Source: Methanobacteriota archaeon | GTDB lineage: Archaea > Thermoplasmatota > Poseidoniia > Poseidoniales > Thalassarchaeaceae | NCBI GenBank assembly: GCA_002712285.1 | Contig: PATC01000047.1 | Span: 1-35,025 of the forward strand | Length of the DNA stretch: 35,025 bases | Reading direction: 5' to 3' | Part shown: one piece after another, positions 32,902 to 35,025 of the stretch | Layout: each line of letters begins with the position of its first letter | Numbering within the stretch: the stretch's first letter is position 1 | The notes under the pieces: generated by a model | Database searches by the model: none | Told to the model about the DNA's origin: nothing | What the model saw: the letters and a program-made list of their open reading frames with translations, nothing else | Translations under genes and position numbers: made by a program

Positions 32902-33671
32902 TCCCCCATTGGGGGTAACCAACGTCCCTTGCCCCATTCCTTCATCAAGTTGGAGGTTTCAAGAAGAGCATCGATGGTGCCACAGTCTGCCCAGTGGCAT
33001 TCGAAGTGACAGCCCTTTGCAAGTCCCCTCTCCATGAAGAAACGGTTGATGTCAGTGATTTCAAGCTCTCCGCGCGATGAATAACCAATAGTTTCGACAC
33101 TGTGGTCTATTAATTCGAAAACACGTGAACTGTACAAGTAAAGGCCAGTGATAGCGAGGTTAGAATCCGGGCGATTCGGTTTCTCTTTCATGTCGACAAT
33201 AGAACCTGAATCATCTAACCATGCGATGCCAAACGATTCTGGATCCTCGACTTCACGAAGAAATAGATAACATTCATTTTCATCGTCGTCGAGGAACGCA
33301 TCTGCATATTTCTTCATTGAATCCTCGAACACGTTGTCTCCCAAAATGACCGCTACGTTACGCTCGCCAACGAATCCTTGTGTCAGGCGGAGTGCCTCCG
33401 CGATTCCTCCTGCTTGTTCTTGGTAGGCATAACGAATGTCAAGTCCGTAACGATGGCCATCTCCAAGAAGTGCAAAGAATGAATTTCCTGAATATCCTCC
33501 AAGTACAATCATGATATCTTTGATACCCATTCTCTTGAGTGTAGCCACCGATTTACAGATCATTGGCTCATCGTAAACAGGCATCAGATGCTTGTTGATT
33601 GAAGTCGTTAAAGGAAGGAGTCTAGTTCCCCATCCGCCCGCGAGGACAACTCCACAGATTTCTTTACCCAT
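32898..33671 (-). CDS. rmlA: Glucose-1-phosphate thymidylyltransferase, short form
   Basis: This enzyme makes dTDP-glucose from dTTP and glucose-1-phosphate. The nucleotide-binding motif VVLAGGWGTRLLPLT (8-22), NKHLMPVYDEPMI (26-38), VILGDNVFED with its metal-binding Asp, FGIAWLD, EKP, ITGLYLYSSRVF and the late WADCGTIDALLE all match RmlA. At 257 residues it ends soon after the WADCGT motif and lacks the C-terminal ~30-40 residues of the common ~290-residue form, which form part of the tetramer/allosteric region. The second Gly of the usual GGSGTRL is kept and Ser is replaced by Trp. It is coupled to rmlB by an ATGA overlap and lies 17 bases after the glycosyltransferase gene. Confidence 0.94.
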   Translation of the reverse strand: MGKEICGVVLAGGWGTRLLPLTTSINKHLMPVYDEPMICKSVATLKRMGIKDIMIVLGGYSGNSFFALLGDGHRYGLDIRYAYQEQAGGIAEALRLTQGFVGERNVAVILGDNVFEDSMKKYADAFLDDDENECYLFLREVEDPESFGIAWLDDSGSIVDMKEKPNRPDSNLAITGLYLYSSRVFELIDHSVETIGYSSRGELEITDINRFFMERGLAKGCHFECHWADCGTIDALLETSNLMKEWGKGRWLPPMGE

Positions 33672-33688
33672 ATCCAGCCATCGTAGGA

Positions 33689-34660
33689 CTATGCATCAAG
33701 ATTGTTGCCCTCATTTTCATTGTCAAAGTCATTTCCAACAGTCTCTCGAATATGCCAGCGTGGGGGACCACGAACTTCTCTAACTATCCGATCGATGTAT
33801 TCTCCGATGAGCCCGAGTCCAAGAAGTGTAATACCTCCGAAGAAAGAGATCAAGAGAACATTTGTAGTGAATCCTGGGACTCCAATTCCTCCCTCGAGAT
33901 ACCTGTAGAGGTATACTATTCCAAAACCTGCACTCCCCATAGCAATCAGAGTTCCCATTATGCTGAATGCTCGCAATGGAGCAGTTGTTGCATCGAATAG
34001 GTTGTCCATAGTGGTCTTTACCAATTGTCTTAGCCTGTATCCTGATTTTCCATATGGTCGAGTATGATGTTGTATGTCTACGTTTTCGATTCGTCTTGTT
34101 GATGCTAAGAGAATTGGTCCAAATACAGGGCGGTTCGTTCGATGTCGTATCATTGCGTCAGCAACTGAACGTCTCATGGCGCGAAATGAACCCATTGTAA
34201 GATGCTTGGGTTTTCCCGATGCTCTGTGGTAGATGGCTCGTACTAATGATGAGCCTAAATTGCGGATTATACCATGTTTTTTTGATTTGTATCTACCGAT
34301 TACGCAGTCTAAATCTTCTCGTTCAATTAGTGAAGAAAGCAGCACTTGTATCTCCTCTGGAGGGTGTTGTAAATCATCATCCATAGTGACAATTATGTCT
34401 CCATTAGCCTTACTCATACCACATAATAGAGCGGAGAATTGACCTGCATTAAATTGTAAGTCAATTCCAATTACATTTCTTTTGTCAAGTTCTTTAATCG
34501 CAGTCCATGTTGCTCCGTCATCTGGAGAGGAATCGTTGACTAGGATAATTTCTGTAGGATAATCCGTTGAATCTAGGATTCTATCAACGAGCTCTGGAAT
34601 CCAATCTGCACTACAGTAACATGGAATTACCACGCTGATTAGGGTTTTATCTTTCGACAT
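33689..34660 (-). CDS. GT2 glycosyltransferase with two C-terminal membrane helices (GtrB/ArnC-like)
   Basis: This enzyme transfers a sugar from a nucleotide donor to a polyprenyl or dolichyl phosphate at the cytoplasmic face. The GT-A domain shows ISVVIPCYCSADWIPELVD (8-26), IILVNDSSPDDG (38-49), FNAGQFSALLCGM (70-82) and the metal-binding VTMDDDLQHPPEE (91-103). Residues ~231-255 and ~265-288 are membrane helices, and GLIGEYIDRIVREVRGPPRW is the typical end motif. This architecture fits the GtrB/ArnC/DPM1 branch. The GtrA-like gene in the same operon supports a lipid-linked sugar pathway. The start overlaps the upstream ATP-grasp gene by 14 bases. Donor and acceptor are not known. Confidence 0.93.
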   Translation of the reverse strand: MSKDKTLISVVIPCYCSADWIPELVDRILDSTDYPTEIILVNDSSPDDGATWTAIKELDKRNVIGIDLQFNAGQFSALLCGMSKANGDIIVTMDDDLQHPPEEIQVLLSSLIEREDLDCVIGRYKSKKHGIIRNLGSSLVRAIYHRASGKPKHLTMGSFRAMRRSVADAMIRHRTNRPVFGPILLASTRRIENVDIQHHTRPYGKSGYRLRQLVKTTMDNLFDATTAPLRAFSIMGTLIAMGSAGFGIVYLYRYLEGGIGVPGFTTNVLLISFFGGITLLGLGLIGEYIDRIVREVRGPPRWHIRETVGNDFDNENEGNNLDA

Positions 34661-35025
34661 TCAAATCTCTCCTAAAGTTAGAAGCTGCAGAACTAACAAT
34701 GTCTTCCGCTTCTTCAACAGTATTTGCTGTGACAATAACATCGCCAATTCTTAGATTCCCCGAGATGAATTTGTAGATTTTCTCTCCTTCTGTAATATCA
34801 AGATCCCACTGAAGATGTTGATCAAGCTCACCAGTCCCTCTGAAGATTCCATTCTGGTCACTCCAAAGGAGGTGTGCAGCACAGGGTTGACCCATTGGAT
34901 TTTGAGGGATTTCAGGCTCTATTCCAGTTGCTAAATCAAGCGCTATACCATACAGGTTCACGCCCCACCATGTCCCACAAACTTCTGGAATACATGTCCC
35001 TCCCATTCTTGCACCGATCTCAAGA
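34647..35025 (-). CDS. ATP-grasp enzyme, C-terminal part (5' end outside window)
   Basis: Only the last ~125 residues are in the window. The frame is open to the right edge, where LEIGARMGGTCIPEV precedes and includes the first Met, so that Met is internal. LEIGARMGG followed by GVNLYGIALDLATG is the end of an ATP-grasp domain (metal-binding E-x-n-x-R-x-GG, then D-l-x-x-x-a-l-x-x-a-x-G). The tail GDVIVTANTVEEAEDIVSSA matches the usual C-terminal helix of the carboxylate-amine ligase group. It would join a carboxylate to an amine or thiol. In a sugar operon it may add an amino acid to a sugar or build a small peptide-like donor, but the substrate cannot be read here. Confidence 0.82.
   Translation of the reverse strand, partial: LEIGARMGGTCIPEVCGTWWGVNLYGIALDLATGIEPEIPQNPMGQPCAAHLLWSDQNGIFRGTGELDQHLQWDLDITEGEKIYKFISGNLRIGDVIVTANTVEEAEDIVSSAASNFRRDLNVER

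Overview
The window looks like a moderate-GC, very compactly coded archaeal chromosome, most probably a planktonic euryarchaeon of the Marine Group II / Poseidoniales type. The archaeal markers are a CTP-dependent (DUF120-type) riboflavin kinase, a DUF835 protein and TATA-like promoter boxes. A split glycine decarboxylase and a giant secreted repeat protein with one C-terminal membrane anchor fit that group. The lineage is inferred from gene content only. No tRNA, rRNA, CRISPR array, insertion sequence or phage gene was recognised, and no stretch longer than about 210 bases lacks a gene.

Layout. 1-6031 (+): a five-gene operon with 4-nt stop/start overlaps throughout. It encodes two ABC ATPases alternating with two ABC-2 permeases, one with a large acidic, Cys-containing outer loop, followed by a soluble protein of unknown function. 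6092-8710 (+): a membrane protein with a PH-like domain, a TPR-like protein and tRNA pseudouridine synthase TruA. 8693-10067 (-): riboflavin kinase and a PqqB-like metallo-hydrolase. 10144-12232 (+): a KBL/BioF-family PLP enzyme and a candidate papain/C39-like cysteine protease. 12236-13576 (-): two membrane proteins of unknown function. 13783-17558 (+): a PATAN-like/DUF835 protein translationally coupled to a DnaA-like AAA+ ATPase. 17559-18017 (-): a CxxxCxxCC (YkgJ-type) protein. 18131-19297 (+): a citrate synthase resembling the mitochondrial type. 19298-20431 (-): a glycerophosphodiesterase-like protein that appears circularly permuted. 20553-22400 (+): a UMF1-type MFS transporter with a large outer insert. 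22402-28366 (-): a membrane protein and a giant surface protein of about 1670 residues. 28434-31312 (-): glycine decarboxylase subunits 2 and 1. 31439-35025 (-): a surface-sugar operon with an ATP-grasp enzyme (cut by the window edge), a GT2 glycosyltransferase, RmlA, RmlB and GtrA.

How the genes fit together. Central metabolism is represented by citrate synthase, glycine cleavage and KBL-like genes, and cofactor/RNA metabolism by RibK and TruA. The cell-envelope genes (ABC-2 systems, dTDP-sugar/GtrA operon, giant adhesin-like protein, MFS transporter with an outer insert) suggest an elaborate surface. All five convergent gene pairs end with stop codons overlapping or within 3 nt of each other. 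The most novel items are the permuted GDPD-like enzyme and the DUF835/DnaA-like pair.
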